Below are positions 1 to 6,944 of a DNA stretch of 64,000 nucleotides, one piece after another. The translations under genes were made by a program, and so were the position numbers. Within the stretch, counting starts at the first letter, position 1; every line of letters begins with the position of its first letter. The notes under the pieces are model-generated. The model was not told the origin of the DNA. It saw only the letters and a program-made list of their open reading frames with translations, and ran no database searches. Origin of the DNA: an uncultured Clostridia bacterium (GTDB taxonomy: Bacteria; Bacillota; Clostridia; Christensenellales; UBA1242); assembly GCA_934777505.1 (NCBI GenBank), contig CAKVNM010000002.1:124001-188000 (forward strand), in the 5' to 3' direction.

Positions 1-798
1 TTTTTTGAAATTTTGCAAATCTTTGATAGACGCCAAAAAGTGCGAAAGATAGTAAGAATTTTGATTTGTGAAAGTTTGAGCGTCATAGGTTGGGTCTAAC
101 AAATAGTAGCCGTTTATGTTATACTTTTCGTCTTTTAGATAAACAATCAAATTTGCGTGACAAGTTGAGTGTTCGCCGTCATAATTTACGATATTTATAA
201 AACCTTTCATATTTTGACTGCTCAATTTTTTTATGCAGTCAAGCATTAAAAGTGAAAATCCAGCGCAGACAATTTTGTCGCCGTTCATAATGCTATAAAT
301 TGAGCGTGAATGTGAAAAGTTTTCGTCTTTGTCTTCCAGTTTATAAATTCGTTTTGTAACATAAAAATATAAGTACATTAGTTGCTCAAACTGTGAAAAT
401 CTTTTGCTTTGGATTCGTTTGACAACTTCGTTAATTTTTTTGTGAGTTTTTTTAACACGACTTAGGCTAACAAACTCGTTTTCAATTTCCAGTCCAAGCA
501 AAATTTTTGGATATTTTTCTTTCAATTCTTCCATTTTTTGAACATATCTTTCAGCAACCGTACAGTTGTAAAAATTATGATGAAATGCAATCGAAAAGTT
601 AAAAATTTTATTATTTTCTAGTTTTTTTTCGATTAAATTTAATAAATTTTCAAAATTTTCGTCAAAAAGTTGCTCTTTTTCTAGCACACACACAAATTTT
701 GCGTTCTTGTTTAGAACTATCATTTGTTGATATTTTTTAAGAGCATTTTCAAAATCTTCTGGACTTAAAAGTGAGCAAAATACAGCATCGTTTTCCAT
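1..798 (-). CDS. Transglutaminase-like cysteine protein, C-terminus cut by window edge
   Basis: An open frame of 266 codons starts at the ATG at 798 and runs off the left edge. I translated it from the complement. The second half carries a transglutaminase-like triad: a Cys in VCAGFSLLML, a His in CHANLIVYL and an Asp in YYLLDPTYDA. The order and spacing match the bacterial transglutaminase-core fold, which acts as a protease or amidase-like enzyme. The N-terminal half is charged and unrecognised. I see no signal peptide, so it is probably cytoplasmic. A consensus promoter ends six bases before the ATG with no Shine-Dalgarno site, so the mRNA may be leaderless. The substrate is unknown. The fold assignment is good; the function is inferred. 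Confidence 0.75.
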   Translation of the reverse strand, partial: MENDAVFCSLLSPEDFENALKKYQQMIVLNKNAKFVCVLEKEQLFDENFENLLNLIEKKLENNKIFNFSIAFHHNFYNCTVAERYVQKMEELKEKYPKILLGLEIENEFVSLSRVKKTHKKINEVVKRIQSKRFSQFEQLMYLYFYVTKRIYKLEDKDENFSHSRSIYSIMNGDKIVCAGFSLLMLDCIKKLSSQNMKGFINIVNYDGEHSTCHANLIVYLKDEKYNINGYYLLDPTYDAQTFTNQNSYYLSHFLASIKDLQNFKK

Positions 799-804
799 AC
801 AAAA

Positions 805-833
805 ATGTTACCACTATATTGCCAAAATGTCAA
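805..833 (-). promoter_or_regulatory. Sigma-A-type promoter of the transglutaminase-like gene (leaderless)
   Basis: TTGACA (828-833), a 17-bp spacer and TAACAT (805-810) on the minus strand. Only six bases separate the -10 from the ATG at 798, so transcription should begin at or next to the start codon. Confidence 0.7.
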
Positions 834-956
834 TATGCAAAATGGTTAAAATAGTTAATTTTGTGGCTTGCTAGTTTGAGCAATGTAGCACAAAAATCAT
901 ACATCATTAAAACAAATATTCGCAGGAAAATTCTTTAAAATTGCAAACATAAAAAG

Positions 957-986
957 ACAAAAAAATCCAGCATAGAAACTGGATTT
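957..986 (-). terminator. Terminator of the BNR-repeat gene
   Basis: The stem AAATCCAG / CTGGATTT with an 8-nt loop is followed by a T-run on the minus strand. It begins at the stop codon of the preceding gene. Confidence 0.75.
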
Positions 987-3649
987 TAATCATGCCGTTT
1001 TGCGTAAAGAACCATATCTGTTTTGATAGTTCCATTAAATTTTTGAGTGCAAGTTTTGTCCAAATAGAGTGAATATTCTTCCTTAAACAATTTGGAAATC
1101 GCAACTTTTCGATTGTCGTAAACTAGCAAATATGTTGTTTTGTTTGTGGAAATATCAACAATTTCAACTTTGTGGGTTGATTGTTGCTTGCTTTCAGCAG
1201 TTTCATAAGGAGCGGAAAGTTTGGAAAATCCCAAACAGTTGCCTGCGCTCCAAAGTTCGCCAGTCGACTTGTTGACCCTAATGCAAAGCGGTTCGCTTCC
1301 GCCCTGCACGCCTTGCGTTATGGAGTTTGCGTTGTTAACATTGATTGTCTGGAAAGTTTGACCGCCGTCACACGAACGGAACAGTGAACTTTCTGCCCTA
1401 TACTTATAGTTTGCACCGCCAACATAAACAATATTGGTGTTGTTTGGGTCAACCGCCACGGTGGTTAATCGATGTTCAAAAAATGTGTCGCTACCAATTT
1501 TGTCTTTCATGGTGGAGTCAACAAAAGATGACGGAATATTTTGCGAGATTTCTTCCACTCTGTTTTGCTCTTTAAGATAAATCTTAAAAAGCGAGTTCCA
1601 CTGGCAAGTAACATACAAAATATTGTTAGTTTCGTCATACGCCAAATCGCTGATATAAGTGTTGTTCCACCAGCGTTTTAAGTCGGTCGAATTGCACACC
1701 ACCTGCCACGATAGTCCGTTATCGGTTGACTGCACAACTTGACCCAATGTGTCGTTTATTCCATACAAAGTGCCGTTTTTAAAATTGCTTGTATAAACGC
1801 CCGTAACACCCTGCATGGACTGCCAAGTTCGACCAAAATCGTCACTTCTAAGATTTGCACAAAACAAAATATTCTTGTTTATTGGCGATTGATAACTGGA
1901 ATAACTTGCCTGTTCCATCATTCTTGAAACGCCGTCCGCTCTAACATAGCCTTCGGTTATCTTGTGATTTTCGTCCAAAACAAAGTTGGCTGTTTCTCCG
2001 CCGTCATACGAAATTGTTAGGTATCTTTCCCTGTGATTTCGTGGAGCAAAAACCCCAAACAAGATATCTTTGCTTGCAGCGTATCCGCCGTAGATATTAG
2101 CACTATCGTTTAGCGGATTGTTGGTTGTTAGGTTAACAAACTTCCATGTTTTGCCGTAGTCTGTGGTCACTGCACCAAAATAATCTTGCGAGCCGAAATA
2201 CATTAAACTGTTGTCGTAAACATTAAAATTGAATTTTCCACCGCACATAATGCCGTTGATGCCGTTTGAATTGGTATAGAAAGTTTTGCCAGCGTCTACG
2301 CTTTTGCTAAGCCAATCATTTTCAAAATCGAAAACTGTGTCTTCGTCCAGCCTTGACCAGTAAAAATTCATTCTACGGTTGGCATAAGGTAAAAAATGAT
2401 AGTCGGCGTTGTCGCCAGTTTTCAGTTTGTTTGGAGTTGTAATGTTAAAACTTTGACCGCCGTCTGTGGAATACAAAACGGTGTTGGAAGAGTTTTCGTA
2501 GTAGAGCGTGTTGGTGTATACCAGCACCATATTGTTAGGATTTACGGGACTGACTTTTAGATTATAAACCTTGTGAGCGTCCGCACTAAAATGATACAAA
2601 TACTTTGAGTCCATTCCGCCCTTAATGTAGTGCCACTGCCAACTTTCGCTGATTAAATGCGTGTTGCCAGCGTTTGGGTCGTCCTGCGTTCCGCCAGTAA
2701 GAGTGTTAACTAAATTAAGACTCGTTCCATAGTTATAAATTTTTACAAAAGTTGGAATATTATCGCTGTTTGGCTGAGAATTTGTCAAAATATACGCTTG
2801 ATTTCCAACAACATCAAGTCCAGTTACATTTTCGTCCAGCAGTTTTTCAAAACTTTCGCCCTTGTTTGTACTAACAAAAAGTCCGTTATAGTTCCCGCAA
2901 AAAACTCTGCCAAGATTGTCGACTTTAACCAAGCAGTCGCCAAGTTCACTGTTTATTCTCTGCCAAGTTTTGCCACCGTCCGCCGATTTATATAGTCCTT
3001 TTTCATCGTTCGTCAAAACTGAGTCGCTACTATCATACTTTTCGATTAACGAAAGATATATCACACTTGAACCGCCCAAAGTGGAGTCGTAACTTGTTGG
3101 GTCGTAGGCTAAATCTTCGATTGTGTTTCGGTGTCCAAAAATGTTGAAATGCTGACTAAAATTCCAACTTTCGCCAGCGTCTAGGCTGTAATACATTCCC
3201 GTTGTGTAGGAAAGTTTGTTGGCATTAACGCCAAAACATACCACTCTTTGCTTGTTGTTTGGGTCAACTTGAATATCGCAAATGCCGTGTGAAAACAATC
3301 CAATATTTGCTTTCTTGAACGATTTCCCACCGTCCGTAGACTTAAAAATCCCGCCTACATCTGTGCCGTAAAATATCAAACTGCTGTCATCACTATCCCC
3401 AGCAATACAAAGTGGCCACTGACCACCTTCGCCCGCCGAACCAGTCTTTTCCAAAATATCACTACTGACGATTGGAACTTCCTGCCAAGACGAAATGTTG
3501 CTTTCGTTGTTTTCGTCAACATTAGCCACTTGCTGTAAAACATACTTTGGTTTGCGATTTATCACAAAAACAGCCAAAAAAACTGATAAAACAGTGATAA
3601 TTATCAAAAATATTGCAATAAAACTTGTTTTTTTACTAATTTTTTTCAC
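986..3649 (-). CDS. Membrane-anchored BNR/Asp-box beta-propeller surface protein
   Basis: About 887 residues. I start it at the GTG at 3649 (product begins MKKISKKTSF). The frame stays open upstream to another GTG at 3673, but a promoter (TTGACA 3679-3684, -10 TAAAAT 3657-3662) overlaps that region. A signal-anchor helix follows the start (FIAIFLIIITVLSVFLAVF). The body has about eleven Asp-box motifs of the form S-x-D-x-G-x-[ST]-[FW], such as STDGGKSFKK, SADGGKTWQR and STDNGLSWQV. This suggests one or two beta-propellers of the GH74/sortilin/Ycf48 class. The last ~50 residues resemble an InlB/Listeria-Bacteroides repeat ending in VLYAKR. GH74 xyloglucanases are one possibility, but no catalytic pair was assigned. 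It is probably extracellular and carbohydrate- or protein-binding. Confidence 0.8.
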   Translation of the reverse strand: MKKISKKTSFIAIFLIIITVLSVFLAVFVINRKPKYVLQQVANVDENNESNISSWQEVPIVSSDILEKTGSAGEGGQWPLCIAGDSDDSSLIFYGTDVGGIFKSTDGGKSFKKANIGLFSHGICDIQVDPNNKQRVVCFGVNANKLSYTTGMYYSLDAGESWNFSQHFNIFGHRNTIEDLAYDPTSYDSTLGGSSVIYLSLIEKYDSSDSVLTNDEKGLYKSADGGKTWQRINSELGDCLVKVDNLGRVFCGNYNGLFVSTNKGESFEKLLDENVTGLDVVGNQAYILTNSQPNSDNIPTFVKIYNYGTSLNLVNTLTGGTQDDPNAGNTHLISESWQWHYIKGGMDSKYLYHFSADAHKVYNLKVSPVNPNNMVLVYTNTLYYENSSNTVLYSTDGGQSFNITTPNKLKTGDNADYHFLPYANRRMNFYWSRLDEDTVFDFENDWLSKSVDAGKTFYTNSNGINGIMCGGKFNFNVYDNSLMYFGSQDYFGAVTTDYGKTWKFVNLTTNNPLNDSANIYGGYAASKDILFGVFAPRNHRERYLTISYDGGETANFVLDENHKITEGYVRADGVSRMMEQASYSSYQSPINKNILFCANLRSDDFGRTWQSMQGVTGVYTSNFKNGTLYGINDTLGQVVQSTDNGLSWQVVCNSTDLKRWWNNTYISDLAYDETNNILYVTCQWNSLFKIYLKEQNRVEEISQNIPSSFVDSTMKDKIGSDTFFEHRLTTVAVDPNNTNIVYVGGANYKYRAESSLFRSCDGGQTFQTINVNNANSITQGVQGGSEPLCIRVNKSTGELWSAGNCLGFSKLSAPYETAESKQQSTHKVEIVDISTNKTTYLLVYDNRKVAISKLFKEEYSLYLDKTCTQKFNGTIKTDMVLYAKRHD

Positions 3650-3656
3650 TTTATCT

Positions 3657-3684
3657 ATTTTATTACATTCCACAAATTTGTCAA
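3657..3684 (-). promoter_or_regulatory. Promoter of the BNR-repeat gene (leaderless GTG)
   Basis: TTGACA (3679-3684), a 16-bp spacer and TAAAAT (3657-3662) on the minus strand. Seven bases follow before the GTG at 3649. There is no Shine-Dalgarno site. Confidence 0.6.
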
Positions 3685-3838
3685 ATTTTTTGGATTGTTT
3701 TGTAATGTTTATTTGTTAAATTAATTTAATCTACCCGTAAAAAAGTTAGTCGTAATACATAAAATTTTATGTGATTGCAGTTTATGTTTTCATAATTTAT
3801 AATAAATACAATTTTTACAAGCCTTGCTTATCAATTTA

Positions 3839-3867
3839 TTAGCAAAAAAGCAAATATATGATATAAT
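3839..3867 (+). promoter_or_regulatory. Promoter of the TfoX-like gene
   Basis: TTAGCA (3839-3844), a 17-bp spacer and TATAAT (3862-3867). It is followed by a GTAGGAG ribosome site and the ATG at 3887. Confidence 0.65.
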
Positions 3868-3886
3868 CAAGTTGTAGGAGAAAAAA

Positions 3887-4180
3887 ATGGCGTCTAGCAA
3901 AGAGTATAGAGATTTTATTTTAGAGCAGTTGGAAACCCTAAGCCCCGCTTGCAAATCCATGATGGGAGAATATTTGCTTTATGTGAACGGCGTTTGTTTT
4001 GGCGGAATATATGACGACAGATTTTTGATAAAAATAACAAAAACAAACGAAAAATACAAATTTTTAACAGAAATTCCATATAAAAACGCAAAACCTATGC
4101 TTTTAGTGAATAATGTTGACGACAAAATTTATCTTGAAAATTTGATTTTAGAAACCATAAAAGGATTAAAAAATAAGTAA
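3887..4180 (+). CDS. TfoX/Sxy N-terminal-domain protein
   Basis: 97 residues, the length of a stand-alone TfoX N-terminal domain. The signature region is MMGEYLLYVNGVCFGGIYDD followed by KITKTNEKY and a short C-terminal helix. In gammaproteobacteria the two-domain Sxy/TfoX protein activates competence genes. Single-domain members are widespread in Bacillota and their role is not settled, so a competence function is not claimed. Translation starts from a GTAGGAG site seven bases upstream. A promoter with a perfect -10 box precedes it. A DUF1697 gene follows about 200 bases downstream on the same strand and could be read on the same transcript. Confidence 0.8.
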   Translation: MASSKEYRDFILEQLETLSPACKSMMGEYLLYVNGVCFGGIYDDRFLIKITKTNEKYKFLTEIPYKNAKPMLLVNNVDDKIYLENLILETIKGLKNK

Positions 4181-4196
4181 GTATAGCAAATTTTAA

Positions 4197-4280
4197 AAGT
4201 ACATTAAAGTTTGCGAAAAAGACGAATTAAAATTTGGCTTTGAAGATATAGAAAATACTCTGGTTTTCAGCGATACTTAA
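4197..4280 (+). pseudogene. Possible C-terminal gene remnant (27 codons, no start)
   Basis: Between the TfoX-like and DUF1697 genes, one frame reads KYIKVCEKDELKFGFEDIEN and then a normal-looking tail ending at TAA. It has no start codon or ribosome site. The composition looks like coding sequence, so it may be the tail of a decayed gene. I do not recognise the family, and chance is possible. Confidence 0.2.
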
Positions 4281-4384
4281 AATATAAAAAGAACATAAGA
4301 GTTATTATGTGTAAAGTCAAAAAAAATATTTCTTTGAAAGAAATATGAGTTACTTATAAAATCAAGTAAAAAAAAGAGAAAACT

Positions 4385-4933
4385 ATGAAATATGTTGCAC
4401 TGCTTCGTGGTATAAACATTAGTGGCAAAAACAAAATTAGTATGGCGGAACTGAAAAAGATTTTTGAAGAAAACGGATTTAAAATTATGAAAACTTTGCT
4501 TAACAGCGGGAATGTGATTTTTGATTTTGACGCCGTTAACACACAATTTTTAATGACCAATATCTCTAAAATTATAAAAAATAAGTTTGGTTTTGATATA
4601 CCCGTGTTTGTTTTGACTGCTACTGAACTAAAAGAAGCGCTGAGTAATCACCCATGCTGGAGGAACACTCCCGACAAAAACATTTATAACAACCTGATTT
4701 TCATAATTCCGCCAACAACTTATAAAGATATTTTCGATTGCATTGGAAGCCCTAGCGTAGACATCGACAAGGTGGGAAATTATAAAAATTATATCTTTTG
4801 GTCGTTTGATTTAAAGAACTATCGTAAGTCAAATTGGGGGGGGGTTAAAACCGCAAGCGTAAGTCTAAAAGACCAAATTACAATTCGCACTGCAAACACT
4901 ATGTATAAAATTTTAGCACTATGCGGGAATTAA
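4385..4933 (+). CDS. DUF1697 family protein
   Basis: 182 residues, the usual DUF1697 length. It opens with the family signature KYVALLRGINISGKNKISM and continues with LNSGNVIFDF, a nucleic-acid-binding-like alpha/beta fold. The C-terminus (SVSLKDQITIRTANTMYKIL) matches the family's terminal T-x-R-x-x-N-T element. The biochemical role of DUF1697 is unknown. Upstream is GAGAAAACT, a weak ribosome site. A strong terminator follows at 4950. No membrane segment, so it is cytoplasmic. Confidence 0.85.
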   Translation: MKYVALLRGINISGKNKISMAELKKIFEENGFKIMKTLLNSGNVIFDFDAVNTQFLMTNISKIIKNKFGFDIPVFVLTATELKEALSNHPCWRNTPDKNIYNNLIFIIPPTTYKDIFDCIGSPSVDIDKVGNYKNYIFWSFDLKNYRKSNWGGVKTASVSLKDQITIRTANTMYKILALCGN

Positions 4934-4949
4934 TAACCTAAAATAAAAA

Positions 4950-4978
4950 ATAGCACCAATTATGTAGTGCTTTTTTTA
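4950..4978 (+). terminator. Terminator after the DUF1697 gene
   Basis: AGCAC / GTGCT stem, 10-nt loop, then seven T. Confidence 0.7.
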
Positions 4979-5119
4979 TAAGTTTAAGTATGATTTAAAA
5001 AAAATTCAAGTGTGATTTTTTATAATCTTTTTAAGACTACTTACAAATCTTTATTAGTATTATAAAGATCTGCTATAATTAATTTATATAACCAGTAACC
5101 AAAAAGTCGGGGATTTTTA

Positions 5120-5614
5120 ATGAAGCAACTAGATTTAGTAAAACTGAAAAATAGCAATAAATATCAAGCCAACAATCTTGAAAAAAATATGCGTGGAATA
5201 GTTATCCAAACGCATAATAACAACGCCAATGTGTTGTTTCCTAGTCCACAAAATATTGGAGATTTTGCGATTGTAAATATAAAACTAACCGATTTAGAAA
5301 AAGAGACAAAAGATTTGCCTGCCGAGTTAAAAAACGAACTACTACAAAATATTGACGGTTTAATTTCTAATCCAAAACATATTTTAGAACCCGCAAAAAT
5401 ACATAACTACGACTTGGTAGAACTGCTTGTTGAAGAAGAAAAATATTCAAAGTTTGGCATACACAAAGGCGATGTGGGGTGTGTGATGGATAGTAACGCA
5501 ATCAAAAATTGTATTGAAGTTGATTTTTCTGGCATAGACACGAATGGCAATTTTTATGGCGATTGCATTTCTGTGAACATTGACGATTTAAAAGTGATAA
5601 AAAAAGTAAAATAA
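5120..5614 (+). CDS. Hypothetical protein with DUF4926-like C-terminal domain
   Basis: 164 residues, soluble. The C-terminal ~65 residues (YDLVELLVEEEKYSKFGIHK, then GDVGCVMD and EVDFSGID) resemble DUF4926, a small SH3-like barrel often found in toxin-neighbour or immunity contexts. The N-terminal part repeats a similar pattern more loosely (LVKLKNSNKYQANNLEKNMR, then GIVIQTHNNNANVLF), so the protein may be two tandem copies of the barrel. A promoter with an extended -10 (TGCTATAAT) lies about 50 bases upstream and GGGGAT serves as ribosome site. No toxin gene is adjacent. Function unknown. Confidence 0.7.
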   Translation: MKQLDLVKLKNSNKYQANNLEKNMRGIVIQTHNNNANVLFPSPQNIGDFAIVNIKLTDLEKETKDLPAELKNELLQNIDGLISNPKHILEPAKIHNYDLVELLVEEEKYSKFGIHKGDVGCVMDSNAIKNCIEVDFSGIDTNGNFYGDCISVNIDDLKVIKKVK

Positions 5615-5647
5615 AATATTTTTTTGCAAGAATAATGTGTAAAATTT

Positions 5648-5682
5648 AAGTCGATAGAAATTTTGTTATCGACTTTTTTACT
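5648..5682 (+). terminator. Terminator after the DUF4926-like gene
   Basis: AAGTCGATA stem with TATCGACTT, loop of about 10 nt, then a T-run. Confidence 0.8.
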
Positions 5683-5963
5683 GCGAAAAAATTGTAATAA
5701 CGAATTTTAACAGACTCATGCAAGTCAAGTAGAAATCTACACACTCAAACAAGTTTGTAATTTTAAATTTTCTCACAGTTATTATCACAAGTGATATCGC
5801 TAAAAAAAATCTTTTTTCTTTAATATTTTGGTTATTTTAATCAAATTAAGCATGAAACAATAAATGTTTCGCAAAAATATAATAAGTTGCAAAATTATTT
5901 TTAAAATTAGGATTGCGTTGCACGTTTTTGATACATTTACATTTGAAATGGTGTTTTTAATAT

Positions 5964-5995
5964 AAAAAAACCAAGTCTATAATTAGACTCGGTTT
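5964..5995 (-). terminator. Terminator downstream of the small acidic-tailed ORF
   Basis: AACCGAGTCTA / TAGACTTGGTT stem with an ATTA loop and a T7 run on the minus strand. Its presence suggests that something is transcribed leftward from about 6.2 kb. Confidence 0.75.
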
Positions 5996-6040
5996 TGCCG
6001 TATTTTAATAAAAATTTTGTAAAACTATTTATTAGTATTC

Positions 6041-6172
6041 TTAAAATATTAAATCGTCATCATCTTCCTGCGAAGATGTGTCGTTATCTTTTTCTTGCTG
6101 AGCAGTAGCATATTGTCTGGATGTTGCGTCATAGCGGAGTTGAAGTTGTCTGTTGAACTCTTTTTCAAACAT
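6041..6172 (-). CDS. Small acidic-tailed ORF or gene remnant
   Basis: 43 codons from the ATG at 6172 (MFEKEFNRQLQLRYDATSRQ) ending in SSQEDDDDLIF. The frame stays open about 20 codons upstream of this ATG with a hydrophobic stretch (HLLSFLVGLTM) before a TAA. It may therefore be the 3' end of a decayed membrane-protein gene. No ribosome site is visible. A good terminator lies about 45 bases downstream. I do not recognise the family. It sits next to the tRNA-Ile repeat array, a place where remnants would be expected. Confidence 0.35.
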   Translation of the reverse strand: MFEKEFNRQLQLRYDATSRQYATAQQEKDNDTSSQEDDDDLIF

Positions 6173-6450
6173 AGTCAATCCGACCAAAAACGACAACAAA
6201 TGCTGGCTTTTGGGTTTAAATAAAAATGCAGTAAAACGAAATTACACTAATACTCTTTCACGAATATCAAAAGTGGACTTTCCTAAAAACAATGTTTGAT
6301 TATATTTTGGTACAATATTGTGTGCCGTGAGTGTTAAACTACGGGCTTGTAATTCTTAGAGATTTTGTTGTAGAGATGAATGGACTCGAACCATCGACTT
6401 GTAATTCTTACAGTCGCTTCGCTCGTCAAAGGTGTGGGTCGGTTTTCAAA

Positions 6451-6476
6451 CAAAAAAACAGTCCCGAACGGACTGC
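6451..6476 (-). terminator. Second copy of the tRNA-Ile terminator
   Basis: CAGTCC / GGACTG stem with T7, identical to the copy next to the tRNA and part of the tandem repeat. Confidence 0.6.
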
Positions 6477-6562
6477 CTTTGCTGGTAGAGATGAATGGAC
6501 TCGAATCGACTTGTAATTCTTACAGTCGCTTCGCTCGTCAAAGGTGTGGGTCAAGTTTTGCA

Positions 6563-6589
6563 ACAAAAAAACAGTCCCGAACGGACTGC
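6563..6589 (-). terminator. Terminator of tRNA-Ile
   Basis: CAGTCC-GTTC-GGGACTG hairpin followed by T7 on the minus strand, six bases beyond the CCA end. Confidence 0.75.
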
Positions 6590-6595
6590 TTTTGC

Positions 6596-6672
6596 TGGTA
6601 GAGATGAATGGACTCGAACCATCGACCCCCACCTTATCAGGGTGGTGCTCTAACCAGCTGAGCTACATCTCT
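6596..6672 (-). tRNA. tRNA-Ile(GAT)
   Basis: Full cloverleaf on the minus strand: acceptor AGAGATG / CATCTCT, D-arm GCTCAGCTGGTTAGAGC, anticodon loop CTGATAA with anticodon GAT, and T-loop TTCGAGT. The CCA is encoded. The 77-nt length is standard. Confidence 0.97.
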
Positions 6673-6776
6673 ATATTTTGTTTTTAAGACTTTAACAACT
6701 GTCTTGGGAGGGATATTATAGAAAGTAACTTCTATAAAGCAAAATAGCGAAAGTGACTAAACTCTCACTATTTTAG

Positions 6777-6853
6777 TGGTGGAGAATATCGGATTCGAAC
6801 CGATGACCCCCTGCTTGCAAAGCAGGTGCTCTAGCCAACTGAGCTAATCCCCC
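6777..6853 (-). tRNA. tRNA-Ala(TGC)
   Basis: Cloverleaf on the minus strand with acceptor GGGGGAT pairing to ATTCTCC (two G-T wobbles), anticodon loop TTTGCAA with anticodon TGC, T-loop TTCGAAT and encoded CCA. It lies about 100 bases upstream of tRNA-Ile on the same strand. A shared Ile/Ala transcript, as in rRNA spacers, is likely, but no rRNA is present here. Confidence 0.96.
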
Positions 6854-6944
6854 ATAAATCTTGCTTTTATATAATAACATCTTTTTTTTGGTTTGTCAAC
6901 AAATATTTTAAATAATCATATAAAAAATTGTTAGGAGATTTTTT

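Larger units (their letters stand above)
6371..6626 (-). repeat. Tandem ~114-bp repeats carrying the 3' end of tRNA-Ile
   Basis: The 28-bp 3' portion of tRNA-Ile recurs at 6371-6398, at 6486-6510 (with a 3-bp deletion) and in the intact gene at 6599-6626. The spacings are 115 and 113 bp. Between copies lie a near-identical inverted repeat (GACTTGTAA / TTACAGTC), a GCTTCGCTC segment and a copy of the tRNA terminator. Apparent plus-strand ORFs here are by-products of the repeat. It resembles serial duplication of a tRNA 3' end, as left by integration or slippage. Confidence 0.8.

Noticed and set aside
6331..6632. Overlapping plus- and minus-strand ORFs near tRNA-Ile
   Set aside because: They are translations of the tRNA-Ile repeat array, with no ribosome sites and a repeat-derived sequence.
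6854..6944. glmS ribozyme
   Set aside because: Only 91 bases lie between tRNA-Ala and glmS, less than the ribozyme needs, and no conserved core was seen.
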